A stretch of 50,119 nt of DNA from Streptomyces morookaense (GCF_013030945.1 NZ_JABBXF010000089.1:1-50119), one strand, 5' to 3'; shown: positions 17,916 through 28,123, numbered from the stretch's first letter. Program-made: numbers and translations. The notes: a model not told the origin generated them from the sequence alone.

Positions 17916-19043
17916 ATGTCCCTGCCGCGCCGCAGCATCGCCATCGTCCTCGGCACCCGTCCCGAGCTCGTCAAGCTCACCGACCTGTGCCGGCTCCTGG
18001 GACCCGCCGCCCACCTGATCCACACCGGGCAGCACTACGACGAGGCGCTGTCGGGCCGCTTCCTCACCGAGCTCGGGCTGCCCGAGCCCACCTTCCTCAC
18101 CGGTGTCGGCGGGCAGCCGCGCGCCGTGCAGATATCCGCCGCGCTCGGCCAGCTCGACGAGCTGTTCACCGCCGAGCCGCCGCTCGCCGTCGTCGTCCAG
18201 GGCGACACCAACGCCTCCCTGGCCGGCGCGCTGGCCGCCAACGCCCACGGCATCCCCCTGCTGCACGTCGAGGCCGGGCTGCGCAGCCACGACCGCAACA
18301 TGCCCGAGGAGCACAACCGCGTCCTCATCGACCGCATCGCCGACGTGCTGTGCGCCGCCACCGAGGACAACCGCGCCAACCTGCTCGCCGAGGGCATCGA
18401 CGACGCGCGCATCGCCGTCACCGGCAACACCGTCGTCGAGGCCGTGCACGGCCAGCTGCCCGCCGCCGCCGACCGCGCCGCCCTGCTGGCGCAGCACGGG
18501 CTGACCGCCGACGCATACGTCCTGGCGACCGTCCACCGCCCCGAGAACACCGACTCCGCCGCCGCCCTGCGCGCCATCCTCACCGAACTCGGCGCCCTGG
18601 CCACCGCCGAACGTCCGGTCGTGCTGCCGCTGCACCCGCGCACCCGGGCCCGTATCGAGGCCGCGGGGCTGACCGACCTGCTCGCCCCGCTCACGGTGAG
18701 CGCCCCGCTGGGCTACTCCGAATTCCTCGCCCTGGCCCGGCACTCCGCGCTGCTGGTGTCCGACTCCGGCGGCATCCAGGAGGAGTGCACGGTGCTGGGC
18801 CGCCCCCTGGTCGTCGTGCGCCGCTCGACCGAACGGCCCGAGGCCATGGCCGACTTCGCCGACCTGGTCGAGCCGGGGCCGGCGATCGGCGAAGCCGCAC
18901 GCCGCCGTCTTGCCGAGGGTCCCGAGGGCCTTCAGCGGCTGGCCGCTCTGCCGAGCCCCTTCGGGGACGGCACCGCGTCCGAGCGGATCGTCGCACTGCT
19001 GACGACGGTCACCGCCCCGCAGCAGCTGGCCGCCGCCGCGTAA
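17916..19043 (+). CDS. wecB: UDP-N-acetylglucosamine 2-epimerase (non-hydrolysing, WecB type)
   Basis: 375 residues, typical family length. Motifs are GTRPELVKL at the N-terminus, TGQHYDE, VVVQGDTNASL, the catalytic HVEAGLRSHDRNMPEEHNR, VTVHRPEN-like ATVHRPENT, and SDSGGIQEE near residue 285. The enzyme interconverts UDP-GlcNAc and UDP-ManNAc in the cytosol, feeding teichuronic-type or other ManNAc-containing surface glycans. The ATG at 17916 has AGGAG 8 nt upstream. The glycosyltransferase gene begins 57 nt after its stop, so a surface-polysaccharide pathway is likely (inference). Confidence 0.93.
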   Translation: MSLPRRSIAIVLGTRPELVKLTDLCRLLGPAAHLIHTGQHYDEALSGRFLTELGLPEPTFLTGVGGQPRAVQISAALGQLDELFTAEPPLAVVVQGDTNASLAGALAANAHGIPLLHVEAGLRSHDRNMPEEHNRVLIDRIADVLCAATEDNRANLLAEGIDDARIAVTGNTVVEAVHGQLPAAADRAALLAQHGLTADAYVLATVHRPENTDSAAALRAILTELGALATAERPVVLPLHPRTRARIEAAGLTDLLAPLTVSAPLGYSEFLALARHSALLVSDSGGIQEECTVLGRPLVVVRRSTERPEAMADFADLVEPGPAIGEAARRRLAEGPEGLQRLAALPSPFGDGTASERIVALLTTVTAPQQLAAAA

Positions 19044-19100
19044 CAGCCGCGCCGACCACGCCCGTTCGCGCCCCCGAAACGTCCCGGAGCTCCACCCCGC

Positions 19101-20465
19101 ATGTTCTCCAGCCCCTTCCTGCTCGCGTTCCCCTTCTTCCTCCTCCTCTGCTTCCTCCTCTACTGGGCCGGTGCCCGCCACGCCTACCTGCGGCGGCCCG
19201 AGGCCGAGCCCGGCAACGCCGACGCCTTCGACTGGCACTTCTTCGTCCCCTGCCGGGACGAGGAGGCGGTCGTCGGGACTACCGTCGGCCGGCTGCGCGC
19301 CGACCACCCCCGCGCGCACGTCTGGGTCATCGACGACGACAGCGACGACCGCACCGGCGCCATCGTCGCCGAGCTCGCCGAGGAGGACCGCCGCGTCCAC
19401 CTCGTGCGCCGCCACCGCCCCAACGCCCGCCAGGGCAAGGGCGCGGCGCTCAACGCCGCGTACGACGAGCTGAACCAGTTCCTGTCGAAGCACACCGACC
19501 GCGAGCGCGTCGTCGTGTGCGTCATCGACGCCGACGGCCAGCTCGACCCGAACGCCCTGGACATCGTCAGCGGCCCGGCCGGCTTCGGCGACCCCGAGAC
19601 CGGCGGCGTGCAGGTCAGCGTCCGGATGCGCAACGCCGGCGACCCGCGACCGCTGCCGGACCGCGGCCGCGTGCGCAACGCCTTCGCCCGGCTCCTGGTC
19701 CGTATGCAGGACATGGAGTTCTCCGTCTCCAACGCCGGCATGCAGCTGCTGCGCGGCCGCACCGGCTCCGTCGGCCTCGGCGGCAACGGCCAGTTCACCC
19801 GCCTCGCCTCGCTGGACCGCATCGCCGCCGCCGAGCGGCGCCCCTGGCAGCGCGGCGCCCTGCTGGAGGACTACGAGCTCGGCCTGCACATGATCCTCAC
19901 CGGCGACCGGATATCCCACATAGCCGACACCTGGGTCTCCCAGGAGGGCCTGCCGCACGGCCGCCGCTTCCTCACCCAGCGCACCCGCTGGGCCCAGGGC
20001 AATCTGCAGTGCGTCCGCTACGCGCCGCGCATCGTCTCCTCCCGCCACTACGGCGGCAAGGGCGTCCTGGAGACGCTCTACACCTTCCTCCAGCCGGTCG
20101 CCCACCTGGTCACGCTCGCGCTCTGCGCCGTCATGTTCGCCCTCCTCGGCCTGACCGCCGCCGAGGACGGACCCGGCGCGGCGTTCGGCGGCATGCTGGC
20201 GCTGTGGCCGCTGGTGCTCGCCCTGGCCGTGGTCTCGATCATGCCGTTCGTCCTGTGGGGCCCGGTCTACCGCCGGGACCGCGCGCCCGACGCCTCGTTC
20301 CCGGCCGCCCTGCTGTGGGGCCTGGCGCTGTGGCTGTACGCGTACCACCTCTTCCCCGCCTCCGCCCGCGGCTTCGTACGGATGCTGCGCGGCCGCAACG
20401 GCTGGGCGAAGACGCGGCGCAACGCCGAGACGATCGAGTCGGGCCCGGTCGCCATCGAGGCCTGA
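19101..20465 (+). CDS. Membrane-bound family 2 glycosyltransferase (processive synthase type)
   Basis: 454 residues. An N-terminal helix (LLAFPFFLLLCFLLYWAG) is followed by a GT-A catalytic domain with VIDDDSDDRT (first Asp pair), VVCVIDADGQLD (DxD) and LLEDYELGLHM (acceptor acid). The QxxRW-like QRTRWAQGN motif is typical of processive synthases such as cellulose, hyaluronan or poly-GlcNAc synthases. Three C-terminal hydrophobic helices (about 335-430) complete a membrane channel. It probably uses a nucleotide sugar, perhaps the epimerase product UDP-ManNAc, to extend an extracellular polymer (inference). An ATG at 19101 has GGAG about 12 nt upstream. Confidence 0.9.
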   Translation: MFSSPFLLAFPFFLLLCFLLYWAGARHAYLRRPEAEPGNADAFDWHFFVPCRDEEAVVGTTVGRLRADHPRAHVWVIDDDSDDRTGAIVAELAEEDRRVHLVRRHRPNARQGKGAALNAAYDELNQFLSKHTDRERVVVCVIDADGQLDPNALDIVSGPAGFGDPETGGVQVSVRMRNAGDPRPLPDRGRVRNAFARLLVRMQDMEFSVSNAGMQLLRGRTGSVGLGGNGQFTRLASLDRIAAAERRPWQRGALLEDYELGLHMILTGDRISHIADTWVSQEGLPHGRRFLTQRTRWAQGNLQCVRYAPRIVSSRHYGGKGVLETLYTFLQPVAHLVTLALCAVMFALLGLTAAEDGPGAAFGGMLALWPLVLALAVVSIMPFVLWGPVYRRDRAPDASFPAALLWGLALWLYAYHLFPASARGFVRMLRGRNGWAKTRRNAETIESGPVAIEA

Positions 20466-20576
20466 GACACCCGAGACGCCTGAGATGCCTGAGACGCCTG
20501 AGAAGTACGTCACTTCCGCAACTCCAGAGGCAACCTTCACCCCCGTTCCGCCATCTGACCGCCGGTGATATTCATG

Positions 20577-20594
20577 CCCGGAACCGGTTCCGGG
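20577..20594. promoter_or_regulatory. Perfect 18-bp palindrome upstream of a membrane protein gene
   Basis: CCCGGAACCGGTTCCGGG is a perfect 18-bp inverted repeat with no loop, ending 17 nt before the GTG at 20612. A dimeric regulator operator is the simplest reading, as a no-loop palindrome makes a poor hairpin. The same spacer (20466-20520) has a short degenerate tandem of GAGACGCCT-type 9-mers. Confidence 0.5.
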
Positions 20595-20611
20595 TGGCGG
20601 AACGGAGCGTT

Positions 20612-21820
20612 GTGCGCACCCGACAACTCAGCAACCGCATGCACTTGTTGCTGCTGACTGCGTGGACCGTGCTGTGGTTCGCCGTGGTGGAGCCCAACGG
20701 CGGCTTCTCCTGGCACTATCTGCGCACGGGCGGCGAGCTGATCTACAACGGGGCCGACGGCACGGGCGGACTCAACCTCTACGCCCACCACCCCGAGCTC
20801 CAGATGGGCCCGATCAGCTTCCTGGTCGCGGGGTTGTTCAACCCCTTCTCGGAGCACGCAGGCCAGTTCCTCGCCGCCGCGCTGATGTCCGTCCTCGGCC
20901 TGGTGATCGTGGTACTGGCCGGGCGCAGTGCCGCCATCCACTTCCTCGGCACCGGCACCAACCACCAGCGGCTGCGGCAGCGCGTGCTGATCGCCGGCGC
21001 GGCGTTCATCCCCATGTGGATCGAGGTCTCGGTCCGCTTCGGGCACCTCGACGACGTACTCGCCCTGTTCTTCACGGCGTTGGCCGTCTGGTTCCTGACG
21101 CGCTGCAACGCCGCCGCCGTCGGCGCCTGCCTCGCCCTGGCGATGGACTCCAAGCCGACGGCGCTGGCCTTCCTGCCGCTGATCCTCGCCCTGCCGCGGG
21201 AACGCTGGATGCGGGCGGTGCTGTGGTGCGTGGGACTGGTGGCCGTGATGTGGCTGCCGTTCTTCATCATGGACCCGCACTCCTTCGCCGCCGCGAAGTT
21301 CACCATCCCCAACAACCCCGCGTCCGCGCTGCGTTGGCTGGGCGCCAACGACCCCGAGACCCCCAACTGGGCCCGCCCCGCACAGGCAGCACTGGGCCTC
21401 GCACTGGGCGCGATCGCGGTGTGGCGGGGCCGCTGGGCGGCGGTCGTGCTGCTGGGCGCCAACGCCCGGATCGTCCTCGACCCCAGCGTCTACACCTACT
21501 ACACGGCATCGGTCCTGCTCGGCACCCTGCTGTGGGACGTGTGCGGGCAGCGACGCCTGGTGCCGTGGTGGAGCTGGATCGCGCTGATCGTGCTCTACGG
21601 CAGCGTGTTCATCGTGCCGGACGACTCGGCACGCGGATTCATCCGCCTGGTCTTCGTCGCGGTCTCCACGCTGTACGTACTGTTCGCGCCGGTCCGCGAC
21701 CGCCGCGAGCGCAACAAGGACAGGCCCCTCAACCGAGTGGAGGAGGAGCCTGTGCAGGGCCCGTGGGGCCCCATGTGGGACCCGGGCCGAACGAGGCCGT
21801 GGGACTCACGGCGCGGATAA
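20612..21820 (+). CDS. Polytopic membrane protein, possible GT-C type glycosyltransferase
   Basis: 402 residues with roughly ten hydrophobic helices. After the first helix lies an external loop with GGFSWHYLRTGGELIYNG and HHPELQMGPISFLVAG. Later motifs are SVRFGHLDDVLALFF and DSKPTALAFLPLIL. Multi-helix proteins with an acidic first loop (here HLDD further in) resemble GT-C mannosyl- or arabinosyltransferases that use polyprenyl-phosphate sugars, but I cannot name a family with certainty. A GTG start at 20612 is chosen because GGAG lies 5 nt upstream. Its place after the epimerase and GT2 genes suggests a surface-glycan role. The C-terminal 40 residues are charged and cytosolic. Confidence 0.8.
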   Translation: MRTRQLSNRMHLLLLTAWTVLWFAVVEPNGGFSWHYLRTGGELIYNGADGTGGLNLYAHHPELQMGPISFLVAGLFNPFSEHAGQFLAAALMSVLGLVIVVLAGRSAAIHFLGTGTNHQRLRQRVLIAGAAFIPMWIEVSVRFGHLDDVLALFFTALAVWFLTRCNAAAVGACLALAMDSKPTALAFLPLILALPRERWMRAVLWCVGLVAVMWLPFFIMDPHSFAAAKFTIPNNPASALRWLGANDPETPNWARPAQAALGLALGAIAVWRGRWAAVVLLGANARIVLDPSVYTYYTASVLLGTLLWDVCGQRRLVPWWSWIALIVLYGSVFIVPDDSARGFIRLVFVAVSTLYVLFAPVRDRRERNKDRPLNRVEEEPVQGPWGPMWDPGRTRPWDSRRG

Positions 21821-21824
21821 GGGA

Positions 21825-21858
21825 AGCCCCGCGCCCCGTCAGGGGCGCGGGGCTTTTA
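21825..21858 (+). terminator. Rho-independent terminator of the glycan block
   Basis: A 13-bp perfect stem AGCCCCGCGCCCC / GGGGCGCGGGGCT with a GTCA loop is followed by TTTT, immediately after the stop at 21820. Confidence 0.85.
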
Positions 21859-21867
21859 CGACCGCGG

Positions 21868-21955
21868 ACGGCCCGCGCCCCGTAAGGGGCGCTGGGGGTA
21901 CCCCCAGCGGTAGCTGGGGGAGGAACTGCGCGACCAGCCACAGCCGGCCCGCAGC
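21868..21955 (-). repeat. Dispersed intergenic repeat, copy C
   Basis: On the minus strand this reads GTGGCTGGTCGCGCAGTTCC, then a CCCCCAGC-type palindromic insert around GGTACC, then GCGCCCCTTACGGGGCGC. It is the same element as copies A and B in opposite orientation, directly downstream of valS, and may serve as the valS terminator. Confidence 0.6.
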
Positions 21956-21962
21956 CGACCGA

Positions 21963-24584
21963 CTAGCCCTGCGGCAGAGCCGCGAGCTGGCCGCTGATCC
22001 GCTCGATATCGGCCTCCGCGGCAGCAAGCCGCTTCTGGATCTTCTCCTTGACCGCCTCCGGCGCCTTGGCGAGGAACGCCTCGTTGCCGAGCTTGGCCGT
22101 GGCCTGAGCCTTCTCCTTCTCGGCGGCAGCAAGATCCTTGGCGAGCCGCTTCCGCTCCGCCTCGAAGTCGATGACACCGGAAAGGTCGAGCGCAACGGTG
22201 GCCCCGGCCACCGGCAGCGTCGCCGTCGCCTGGAAACCGTCCCCGGCCGGCTGCAAGCGCAACAGCTGACGGATCGCACCCTCGTGCGCGGCGAGCGCCG
22301 TGCCGGACAGCTCCAGCCGCGCCGGAACCTTCTGGCCCGGCTGCAGCCCCTGGTCCGAGCGGAAGCGCCGCACCTCGGTGATGACCCGCTGCAGCTCCTC
22401 GATCTCCCGCTCGGCGCCGGCGTCGCGGAAGCCGCTGTCGGCCGGCCACTCGGCGACGACGACCGACTCCTTGCCGGTGAGCGCGGTCCACAGCGTCTCG
22501 GTGACGAACGGGACGACCGGGTGCAGCAGGCGCAGCGTGACGTCCAGGACCTCGCCGAGGACCCGGGCCGAGACCTTGGCCGGCTCGCCGCCGCCCATGA
22601 AGGTGGTCTTGGACAGCTCGACGTACCAGTCGAAGACCTCGTCCCACGCGAAGTGGAAGAGCGCGTCCGTGAGCTTCGCGAACTGGTAGTCGTCGTAGTA
22701 CGCGTCGACCTCGGCGACCACGGAGTTGAGCCGCGAGAGGATCCAGCGGTCCGTCGCCGACATCTGCTCGGCGGGCGGCAGTTCACCCTCGACGGTGGCG
22801 CCGTTCATCAGCGCGAACCGCGTCGCGTTCCACACCTTGTTGGCGAAGTTGCGCGAGCCCTGGACCCAGTCCTCGCCGATCGGCACGTCCACACCGGGGT
22901 TGGCGCCGCGGGCGAGCGTGAAGCGGACGGCGTCGGAGCCGTACTTGTCCATCCAGTCCAGCGGGTTGACCGCGTTGCCGAAGGACTTCGACATCTTCTT
23001 GCCGAACTGGTCGCGGACCATGCCGTGCAGGGCGATGGTGTGGAACGGCGGGGTGCCGTCCATCGCGTAGAGGCCGAACATCATCATCCGGACGACCCAG
23101 AAGAAGAGGATGTCGTAGCCGGTGACGAGGACGGAGTTCGGGTAGAACTTCTCGACGCTCTCGGTCCGCTCGGGCCAGCCGAGCGTGGAGAACGGCCACA
23201 GGCCGGAGGAGAACCAGGTGTCCAGGACGTCGGTCTCCTGGTGCCAGCCCTCGCCCGTCGGCGGCTGCTCGTCCGGGCCGACGCAGACCATCTCGCCGTC
23301 CGGGCCGTACCAGACCGGGATGCGGTGGCCCCACCACAGCTGGCGCGAGATGCACCAGTCGTGCAGGTTGTCGACCCACTCGAAGTAGCGCTTCTCCATC
23401 TCCTGCGGGTGGATCTTGACCTCGCCCCCGCGTACGGCGTCGGCGGCGGCCTTGGCCAGCGGAGCGGTCTTGACCCACCACTGCATGGACTGACGCGGCT
23501 CGAGCGTCGTCTTGCAGCGCGAGCAGTGGCCCACGGAGTGGGTGTACGGGCGCTTCTCGGCGACGATCCGGCCCTCGGCGCGCAGGGCGCCGACGATGGC
23601 GGAGCGGGCCTCGAAGCGGTCCAGGCCGAGGAAGGGGCCGTGGACGGTGATGACGCCGTGCTCGTCGAGGACGGTCAGCGACGGCAGGTCGTGCCGGCGG
23701 CCGATCTCGAAGTCGTTCGGGTCGTGGGCCGGGGTGACCTTGACGGCACCCGTGCCGAACTCGGGGTCGACGTGCTCGTCGGCGACGACCGGGATGCGCC
23801 GGCCGGTCAGCGGCAGCTCGATCTCGGTGCCGACGAGGTGCTTGTAGCGCTCGTCCTCGGGGTGGACGGCGACGGCGGTGTCACCGAGCATCGTCTCGGC
23901 GCGGGTCGTCGCGACGACGATGGACGCGTCCCCCTCGCCGTAGGTGATCGAGACGAGCTCGCCGTCGTCGTCCTGGTACTCCACCTCGATGTCGGAGATG
24001 GCGGTGAGGCAGCGCGGGCACCAGTTGATGATGCGCTCGGCGCGGTAGATCAGCTCGTCGTCGTAGAGCTTCTTGAAGATCGTCTGGACGGCCTTGGAGA
24101 GGCCCTCGTCCATGGTGAAGCGCTCGCGCGACCAGGCGACACCATCACCGAGGCGGCGCATCTGACCGGAGATCTGGCCGCCGGACTCCGCCTTCCACTG
24201 CCAGACGCGCTCGACGAACGCCTCGCGGCCGAGGTCGTGCCGGGACTTGCCCTCCTTGGCCAGCTCGCGCTCGACCACGTTCTGCGTGGCGATGCCGGCG
24301 TGGTCCATGCCGGGCTGCCACAGCACCTCGTAGCCCTGCATGCGCTTGCGGCGGGTCAGCGCGTCGATCAGCGTGTGCTCGAACGCGTGCCCGAGGTGCA
24401 GGGAGCCGGTGACGTTCGGCGGCGGGATGACGATCGTGTACGGCTCTTTGTCGCTCTGCGCGTCGGCCTCGAAGTAGCCCCGCTCTACCCAGCGCTCGTA
24501 CAGCGGCCCCTCTACTTCGGCCGGCGCGTACTGGGTCGGCAGTTCGGGGACGCTGTGCGGATGCTGCTGAGTGTTATCGGTCAC
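21963..24584 (-). CDS. valS: Valyl-tRNA synthetase
   Basis: 873 residues, class I synthetase of normal size. The HIGH motif is HLGHA in PPPNVTGSLHLGHAFEH near residue 60. The CP1 editing domain covers about 190-350 (TTRAETMLGDTAVAVHPED). The KMSKS loop (GKKMSKSFGN) is near residue 530. The C-terminal coiled coil is FEAERKRLAKDLAAAEKEKAQ (about 805-870). It charges tRNA-Val with ATP and hydrolyses mischarged Thr-tRNA-Val. No T-box leader is visible in the 151-nt upstream spacer shared with the divergent gene at 24736. Confidence 0.98.
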   Translation of the reverse strand: MTDNTQQHPHSVPELPTQYAPAEVEGPLYERWVERGYFEADAQSDKEPYTIVIPPPNVTGSLHLGHAFEHTLIDALTRRKRMQGYEVLWQPGMDHAGIATQNVVERELAKEGKSRHDLGREAFVERVWQWKAESGGQISGQMRRLGDGVAWSRERFTMDEGLSKAVQTIFKKLYDDELIYRAERIINWCPRCLTAISDIEVEYQDDDGELVSITYGEGDASIVVATTRAETMLGDTAVAVHPEDERYKHLVGTEIELPLTGRRIPVVADEHVDPEFGTGAVKVTPAHDPNDFEIGRRHDLPSLTVLDEHGVITVHGPFLGLDRFEARSAIVGALRAEGRIVAEKRPYTHSVGHCSRCKTTLEPRQSMQWWVKTAPLAKAAADAVRGGEVKIHPQEMEKRYFEWVDNLHDWCISRQLWWGHRIPVWYGPDGEMVCVGPDEQPPTGEGWHQETDVLDTWFSSGLWPFSTLGWPERTESVEKFYPNSVLVTGYDILFFWVVRMMMFGLYAMDGTPPFHTIALHGMVRDQFGKKMSKSFGNAVNPLDWMDKYGSDAVRFTLARGANPGVDVPIGEDWVQGSRNFANKVWNATRFALMNGATVEGELPPAEQMSATDRWILSRLNSVVAEVDAYYDDYQFAKLTDALFHFAWDEVFDWYVELSKTTFMGGGEPAKVSARVLGEVLDVTLRLLHPVVPFVTETLWTALTGKESVVVAEWPADSGFRDAGAEREIEELQRVITEVRRFRSDQGLQPGQKVPARLELSGTALAAHEGAIRQLLRLQPAGDGFQATATLPVAGATVALDLSGVIDFEAERKRLAKDLAAAEKEKAQATAKLGNEAFLAKAPEAVKEKIQKRLAAAEADIERISGQLAALPQG

Positions 24585-24735
24585 GGGGGAATTCTACGGG
24601 GCGGGGGGCGCGGCCCACGAACCCGTTTACCCCCCGGCGGGGGCCCTCGATCGCCCATCGGCGAGGATGACGGGGCCTTGACCTGGCCACGTCACATACA
24701 GGTCGGAACCGCCGCGAAGGGGACGCAGAGTCACG

Positions 24736-25650
24736 ATGAGCTTCAACCAGCCGGGCCCGTACGGACCGCCGCAGCCGCCGCAGCCGCCATACGGATCTCA
24801 GGTGCCTCAGGGGCCCAACCCGTACGCGCAGGCACCGCAGGCACCGCAGGCGCCGCAGCCGCCCATGCCCCCGATGCCGCCGGCCATGCCCTTCCAGGCC
24901 CAGCAACCGCAGGGCAAGGGCAAGACCGCCGCCATCGTCGCGACCGCGGTGGTTCTGGTCGCCGCCATCGCGGGCGGCGGCTGGATGCTCCTGAAGGGCG
25001 GCGACGACAAGAAGCCTGCGAAGGCGGCGGCGTCCTCCGCCGCCAAACCGGCCGCCCCCTCCGCCGCCCCGTCGTCCGCCGCTCCCACGGGCAAGCGCTA
25101 CAAGCTCGTCGCGCCGGACAAGGTGGCGGACACATACGCCAAGGACGCGTCCGCGAGCGGGGACGGCTTCGACTCCGCCGACCTGGAGGACCTCAAGACG
25201 CTGGGGGTCGTCAACCCGCAGAATGTCAGCGCCACTTACAAGGCCGGCGACGAAAGCACGCAGAAGGTCGTCAAGTTCACCGGCGCGTGGGGCGAGGTGA
25301 AGAACCCCGAGACGGTCGTGGACGGCCTGTTCCACGCCATGGCCGCCTCGGCGGGCAAGGAGAAGGACGGCACCAACACCTCGGTCGAGGGCACCCCGCA
25401 GAAGGTGACGCCCGCCGGGCTCGACGACGGCGCCGTGCTCAAGTGCCAGAACATGGTGATGAGCGGCCCGGTCTTCGCCGGCCACACCCTCAAGACGCCC
25501 ATGTGCATCTGGGCCGACCACAGCACCGTCGGCACCGTCATCCACATGGATGCGTCCGCGATACGGACGGGCATGACCCCGAGCGCCGACGAAGCGGGCG
25601 CCTTCGCGGCGGGAATCCGTCATGACATGCGGGTGGAAATCACGAACTGA
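24736..25650 (+). CDS. Proline-rich membrane-anchored protein, paralogue 1
   Basis: 304 residues. A cytosolic Pro/Gln/Tyr-rich N-terminus (1-65) starts MSFNQPGPYGPPQPP. One membrane helix follows (TAAIVATAVVLVAAIAGGGWML, about 68-90), then a Lys/Ala/Ser linker and an extracellular domain (about 120-304) with two Cys residues (LKCQNM and PMCIWAD). The same layout and motif (MKC/LKC ... CIWAD ... VGxVxH) is found in the next gene, so they are tandem duplicates. Such proteins are common and uncharacterised in Streptomyces. The CIWAD-type segment suggests a disulfide-bonded extracytoplasmic domain (inference). Confidence 0.85.
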   Translation: MSFNQPGPYGPPQPPQPPYGSQVPQGPNPYAQAPQAPQAPQPPMPPMPPAMPFQAQQPQGKGKTAAIVATAVVLVAAIAGGGWMLLKGGDDKKPAKAAASSAAKPAAPSAAPSSAAPTGKRYKLVAPDKVADTYAKDASASGDGFDSADLEDLKTLGVVNPQNVSATYKAGDESTQKVVKFTGAWGEVKNPETVVDGLFHAMAASAGKEKDGTNTSVEGTPQKVTPAGLDDGAVLKCQNMVMSGPVFAGHTLKTPMCIWADHSTVGTVIHMDASAIRTGMTPSADEAGAFAAGIRHDMRVEITN

Positions 25651-25772
25651 CCCCCGGACTGTTCCAGAACCGTTGCCGCCCCGACGTAAGGCCGGAATAA
25701 GCCATCGGGAAGGATGGCGCAGAACTGTCGCGTGAGAGCCCTGCGTCGAGCCGAAGAGTCGAAGAGGAAACA

Positions 25773-26771
25773 ATGAGCTACAACCAGCCGGGTCCGTACG
25801 GCCAGCCCCCGCAGCCGCCCCAGGGGCCCAACCCGTACGGCCAGGGCGGCGCCCCCGGCCAGCCCGGCTACGGCTACCCGCAGCAGGCCCCGCCGCCGCA
25901 GTCCCCCTACGCCGCCCCGCCGGTCCAGCCCCCCTACGGCGCCCCGCAGCAGCCCCAGCAGGGCGGCTGGGGCCAGCCCCCGCAGCCTCCGCAGGCGCCG
26001 CAGCAGGGCGGTTGGGGCCAGCCGGGCATGCCGGGCGGCTACCCGCCCCCGCCCGCGAAGAGCGGCGGCGCCGGCAAGGGCATCGCGATCGCGGTGGGCG
26101 CGCTGGTTGTTGTGGGCGCGGTCGTGGGCGGGATCGTGTTCCTCTCGGGCGGCAGCAGCGGTGGCGGCAAGGTGAAGCCGTACACGATCGTCCTGCCGGA
26201 TTCGCTGCTGGACGGGCAATACACGAAGGGCCCCACGCAGCCTGGCGCCCAGACCAGCCAGGACCTCACCAACAACGACAAGACCAAGGCCCTCGGCATC
26301 GACAACGGCACCGGTGTCTCAGGCCGTTACACCAACGGCCAGAAGCAGGTTCTATCGGTGGCCGGCGTCTACGGCGAGGTCCCCGACCCGGCGAAGACGG
26401 TCGACGCCATGCTCGCCCAGATGGACGAGAACGAGAAGAAGCTGGGCGCCCAGATCCACGCCACCTACGAGACGACCTCGCCTGCCACCGAGTACCACCC
26501 CAGTGGTTTCGACGGCGCGGTGATGAAGTGTCTGTCCAAGAAGGTCACCATCAATATGGGGACCATCAGCAGCAATGCCCAGTCCAGCACCTGCATTTGG
26601 GCCGACAGCAGCGCCGTCGGCGTCGTCACGCACGAGGTACCGAAGACCTCTGGAGGCCTCGGCGGCGGCATGGGTGCCAGCGGCATGGACGCCACCGGCG
26701 ACGTCATGTCCCCCAAGGACCTCTCCGACGCAACGGCCAAGGTCCGCACCGCAGTCCGCAAGGACAAGTAA
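25773..26771 (+). CDS. Proline-rich membrane-anchored protein, paralogue 2
   Basis: 332 residues. The N-terminus (1-95) is Pro/Gln/Gly/Tyr-rich with repeated QGGWGQP units. One membrane helix (IAIAVGALVVVGAVVGGIVFL) comes next, then an exported domain with VMKCLSKK and STCIWADSSAVGVVTHE, matching paralogue 1. Identity is clear in the opening MSxNQPGPYG and around the two Cys residues but low elsewhere, so the duplication is old or fast-evolving. The ribosome site GAGGAAA precedes the ATG by 4 nt. Both upstream regions share an ATCGG-G-AGGATG block, which may be a common promoter element. A strong terminator follows. Confidence 0.85.
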   Translation: MSYNQPGPYGQPPQPPQGPNPYGQGGAPGQPGYGYPQQAPPPQSPYAAPPVQPPYGAPQQPQQGGWGQPPQPPQAPQQGGWGQPGMPGGYPPPPAKSGGAGKGIAIAVGALVVVGAVVGGIVFLSGGSSGGGKVKPYTIVLPDSLLDGQYTKGPTQPGAQTSQDLTNNDKTKALGIDNGTGVSGRYTNGQKQVLSVAGVYGEVPDPAKTVDAMLAQMDENEKKLGAQIHATYETTSPATEYHPSGFDGAVMKCLSKKVTINMGTISSNAQSSTCIWADSSAVGVVTHEVPKTSGGLGGGMGASGMDATGDVMSPKDLSDATAKVRTAVRKDK

Positions 26772-26786
26772 CCCCGCACAGCAGCA

Positions 26787-26818
26787 AAGAGGGGGCGCCC
26801 GACCGGGCGCCCCCTCTT
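26787..26818. terminator. Bidirectional terminator between paralogue 2 and clpX
   Basis: A 14-bp perfect stem AAGAGGGGGCGCCC / GGGCGCCCCCTCTT with a GACC loop lies between convergent stops at 26771 and 26834. A-rich and T-rich ends fit termination from either side. Confidence 0.88.
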
Positions 26819-26833
26819 GACGTTTCTGCGTGA

Positions 26834-28123
<1,290 letters not shown>

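Noticed and set aside
24585..24735. T-box riboswitch controlling valS
   Set aside because: The 151-nt spacer lacks a recognisable T-box sequence or specifier hairpin, and it is shared with a divergent gene.
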